From contig JABDPL010000040.1 of the NCBI GenBank assembly GCA_013042825.1, positions 1 through 7,945 on the forward strand: DNA of 7,945 nucleotides. The letters run 5' to 3'. Source of the stretch: Flavobacteriaceae bacterium. GTDB taxonomy: Bacteria; Bacteroidota; Bacteroidia; Flavobacteriales; Flavobacteriaceae. The notes under the pieces are model-generated. The model was not told where the DNA came from, did no database searches, and saw nothing but the letters and a program-made list of their open reading frames with translations. A program made the translations under genes and the position numbers. Each line of letters starts with the position of its first letter. Within the stretch, counting starts at the first letter, position 1. This document shows, one piece after another, positions 6,209 to 7,945 of this stretch.

Positions 6209-6589
6209 ATGACCATGAAATCTAAATACCAGGCTGTACTTGACCTGGGACAAGAGTTAAACGTTCAGGAGGGTGACGTTCGCGAAGAGGACGGTCAACT
6301 GAAGGTATGGGGAACTACTAAAACGCAATACGAGAAAGATCTGATCTGGGATAAAATAAAGGAAATCGGTGGTGAAAATCCCGGCGATATTATGGCCGAT
6401 ATCAAAGTTGCCGATACTTCTGTGTATCATCGTCACCTGGTGAAAAGCGGTGAAACATTAGGAAAAATTGCAAAACAATATTACGGAGACCCTATGAAAT
6501 ACAAGACCATCTTTAATGCGAATTCAGATATACTCAAGAATCCTGACCTGATCTATCCTGATCAGGAGCTGATTATTCCTAATTTATAA
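6209..6589 (+). CDS. BON-like/LysM protein resembling the potassium-binding protein Kbp (YgaU)
   Basis: The 126-residue product has no signal peptide or membrane segment, so it is likely cytoplasmic. The C-terminal half (about 75-124) is a LysM domain: HLVKSGETLGKIAKQYYGD, then YKTIFNANSDILKNPDLIYPDQELIIP. That segment closely follows the LysM of E. coli Kbp/YgaU, from memory of the family. Residues about 22-54 (DVREEDGQLKVWGTT, then a helix to KEIGG) look like a shortened BON domain, the other half of Kbp. Kbp (about 149 residues) binds K+ in the cytoplasm; that function is inferred here, not shown. Start: ATG at 6209, with a second in-frame ATG at 6215 two codons later and no Shine-Dalgarno sequence to decide. 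It is the only plus-strand gene in the window and has its own terminator. Confidence 0.9.
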   Translation: MTMKSKYQAVLDLGQELNVQEGDVREEDGQLKVWGTTKTQYEKDLIWDKIKEIGGENPGDIMADIKVADTSVYHRHLVKSGETLGKIAKQYYGDPMKYKTIFNANSDILKNPDLIYPDQELIIPNL

Positions 6590-6606
6590 GGAGATAGGTA
6601 TACCAG

Positions 6607-6628
6607 GCAGCCGAGAGGCTGCTTTTTT
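6607..6628 (+). terminator. Intrinsic terminator of the LysM-protein gene
   Basis: GCAGCC (6607-6612), a GAGA loop and GGCTGC (6617-6622) form a perfect 6-base-pair GC-rich stem followed by six T (6623-6628). It starts 17 bases after the stop codon. The T run overlaps the TAA of the convergent cmk gene (6627-6629). In the minus direction the hairpin has no T run behind it, so it fits a terminator for the plus strand only. Confidence 0.9.
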
Positions 6629-7325
6629 ATTCCAGGTCCTCCATTGTCATTCGCACCAGTTGCATGACCTTGTCATATTGTTCCTGGATGCTCAGCTCCG
6701 AATTATCGAATTCTATGGCATCATCTGCTTTGATCAACGGAGAATCTTTCCTGGTTGAATCGATATGGTCCCTTTCGAGCACATTTCTATAAACGTCATC
6801 ATAAACCACCCGATCTCCCCTTCCGACTAATTCATCATAGCGCCTTTTGGCCCTAATCTCAGCCGATGCTGTCATGAAAATCTTGAGTTCTGCATGGGGG
6901 AAAACCACGGTTCCTATATCCCGGCCATCCATAACCACCCCTTTCTCCTTCCCCATTTCATGCTGTAATTTTACCATTTGGCGCCTTACCTCGGGAACGG
7001 CCGCCACCTGGCTGACAAAATTTGAGACCTCCATGGTTCTGATAGCCCGCTCAACATTCTTATCGTTAAGATAGACTTCAGAAAAACCCAATTCCGCATT
7101 GAAACGGAAAGACACCTTGATCCTATCCAGTTCAGCAATCAAATCGGAAACGTGAAATCCCCGATAACCGATAAATCCATTCCTGATCGCATATAAGGTA
7201 ACTGCCCTGTACATAGCTCCGGAATCAACATAAAGATATCCAAGGGACTTAGCGACCATCTTGGCGATGGTGCTTTTTCCCGTTGAAGAATATCCGTCAA
7301 TCGCTATGACTATCTGCTCTGCTAT
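6627..7325 (-). CDS. cmk: Cytidylate kinase ((d)CMP kinase) with a non-standard start
   Basis: This kinase phosphorylates CMP and dCMP with ATP in the cytoplasm. The frame contains IVIAIDGYSSTGKST (P-loop GYSSTGKST), VDSGAMYRAV (CMP-binding region), VVMDGRDIGTVVFPHAELKIF and AEIRAKRRYDEL, all expected for Cmk. The first ATG in frame (7257-7259) lies after the P-loop and would remove the ATP site, so it cannot be the true start. Upstream to the in-frame stop at 7404-7406 there is no ATG, GTG or TTG. The best start by position is ATA at 7323-7325, which overlaps the porQ TAG as ATAG; it gives 232 residues beginning (M)AEQIVIAIDGYSS, the usual length. The kinase identity is certain; the start is not. 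It is coupled to porQ upstream. Confidence 0.93.
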   Translation of the reverse strand: MAEQIVIAIDGYSSTGKSTIAKMVAKSLGYLYVDSGAMYRAVTLYAIRNGFIGYRGFHVSDLIAELDRIKVSFRFNAELGFSEVYLNDKNVERAIRTMEVSNFVSQVAAVPEVRRQMVKLQHEMGKEKGVVMDGRDIGTVVFPHAELKIFMTASAEIRAKRRYDELVGRGDRVVYDDVYRNVLERDHIDSTRKDSPLIKADDAIEFDNSELSIQEQYDKVMQLVRMTMEDLE

Positions 7326-7945
7326 TGTAGATCGATTTGAAGTCCGAAAAAACTCGAGTTCGCTGCACTTGAATACCGGGCATGGGTATAGCTGAATCGC
7401 ATTTTATTTAATTTTAATCCGATACCAAATGATAGCCCGGAAAAATTACGTTGTTCTAAAATACGCAATTCCTCGGCTCTTCTGAAATTATATCCCAACC
7501 TAAGATTAAATCCCCTGTCGGGGAATAACTCGGCGCCGATAATGGTATGCCGTATCACGTTTCCGAAGAAACCGATCTTTTCGCCAGTGGTATTACCCTC
7601 CAGGTCTATCTGATCCCTTGCGGGATTGGGCCTGGCAATAGGCCATTCCTGAAGATTTTCAAATGTAAGATGCCATCGGATAGGAACATGCTCCAAGGTT
7701 TGTGACATACCGAAATCAACCTCCAGCGGCAGCGATTCATTCAGGCCGGCATAGGTCGTGATTTGAGTTCCAACATTCCGCACAACCAGAGCAGCGTTAA
7801 AATCGATGTTCTCATTGATGTAGATCAGGCCCGCGTCTGCAGCGACACCTATCGAATTGTATTGTTCCAGCTGAGAGGTTATAACTTTCAGGTTTCCACC
7901 AAAATAGAAATCGGAATAACCAATTTGCCTGGCATAACCCAGTGA
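7322..7945 (-). CDS. porQ: Type IX secretion system protein PorQ, N-terminus outside window
   Basis: The visible 207 residues are the C-terminal part of an outer-membrane beta-barrel: alternating polar/hydrophobic strands such as SDFYFGGNLKVI, NIDFNAALVVRNVGTQIT, FNLRLGYNFRRAEEL, LSFGIGLKLNKMRFSYTHARY and a final FFGLQIDLQ. The RNVGTQ segment, LPLEVDFGMSQTLEHVPIRW and LTFENLQEW are typical of the PorQ/PorV family. PorQ is a type IX secretion component; placement directly before cmk also fits flavobacterial genomes. The frame is open to the right edge, so the real start lies outside; the GTG at 7781-7783 is internal. The TAG stop (7322-7324) overlaps the proposed ATA start of cmk. Changing 7323 would extend the protein by four residues to a second TAG at 7310-7312. 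Confidence 0.9.
   Translation of the reverse strand, partial: SLGYARQIGYSDFYFGGNLKVITSQLEQYNSIGVAADAGLIYINENIDFNAALVVRNVGTQITTYAGLNESLPLEVDFGMSQTLEHVPIRWHLTFENLQEWPIARPNPARDQIDLEGNTTGEKIGFFGNVIRHTIIGAELFPDRGFNLRLGYNFRRAEELRILEQRNFSGLSFGIGLKLNKMRFSYTHARYSSAANSSFFGLQIDLQ

Noticed and set aside
6607..6622. Shared bidirectional terminator for the LysM-protein gene and cmk
   Set aside because: The hairpin is symmetric, but only the plus strand has a T run after it, so termination of cmk here is not supported.
7257..7259. ATG at 7257-7259 as the start of cmk
   Set aside because: It would delete the first strand and the P-loop GYSSTGKST, which are clearly encoded just upstream in the same frame.
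7781..7783. GTG as the start of a 153-residue protein
   Set aside because: The frame continues open to the right edge with PorQ-like beta-strand sequence, so the GTG is internal.

Overview
The window looks like ordinary chromosomal DNA from a member of the Bacteroidota, most likely Flavobacteriaceae. Four things point there: the gene order (porQ-cmk; rpsA; pyrR-pyrB-small STAS-like gene-rnz-pdxH), a type IX secretion gene (porQ), starts without obvious Shine-Dalgarno sequences, and promoter elements of the Bacteroidota type TAnnTTTG ahead of rpsA, pyrR and, less exactly, the LysM gene. I see no phage, insertion sequence, CRISPR array, tRNA or rRNA.

Layout from left to right. Positions 1-404 (minus) hold the N-terminal part of a CAP-domain lipoprotein that runs off the left edge. 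Positions 405-586 are non-coding and carry four copies of a 15-base motif in alternating orientation. Positions 587-3976 (minus) are a tight five-gene run, transcribed pyrR, pyrB, a 110-residue STAS-like protein, rnz, pdxH, with gaps of 21 bases or less and one 1-base overlap. A strong intrinsic terminator at 4044-4086 separates it from rpsA (4107-5948, minus), which encodes ribosomal protein S1 with six S1 repeats. Positions 5949-6208 are a divergent promoter region; the rpsA leader in it has two interleaved inverted repeats that could form a pseudoknot or alternative hairpins. Positions 6209-6589 (plus) encode a small BON-like/LysM protein resembling the E. coli potassium-binding protein Kbp, closed by an intrinsic terminator. 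Positions 6627-7325 (minus) encode cytidylate kinase, and 7322-7945 (minus) the C-terminal 207 residues of PorQ.

Functionally the genes are mostly housekeeping: pyrimidine synthesis (PyrB, PyrR) and pyrimidine nucleotide phosphorylation (Cmk), tRNA 3' maturation (RNase Z), vitamin B6 synthesis (PdxH), translation (S1) and type IX secretion (PorQ). I found no clearly new multi-gene system. The points most worth a second look are: cmk has no ATG, GTG or TTG upstream of its P-loop, and its only plausible start is an ATA overlapping the porQ stop; the alternating repeat cluster beside pdxH; the candidate structured rpsA leader; and a pyrR leader too short for classical PyrR attenuation.
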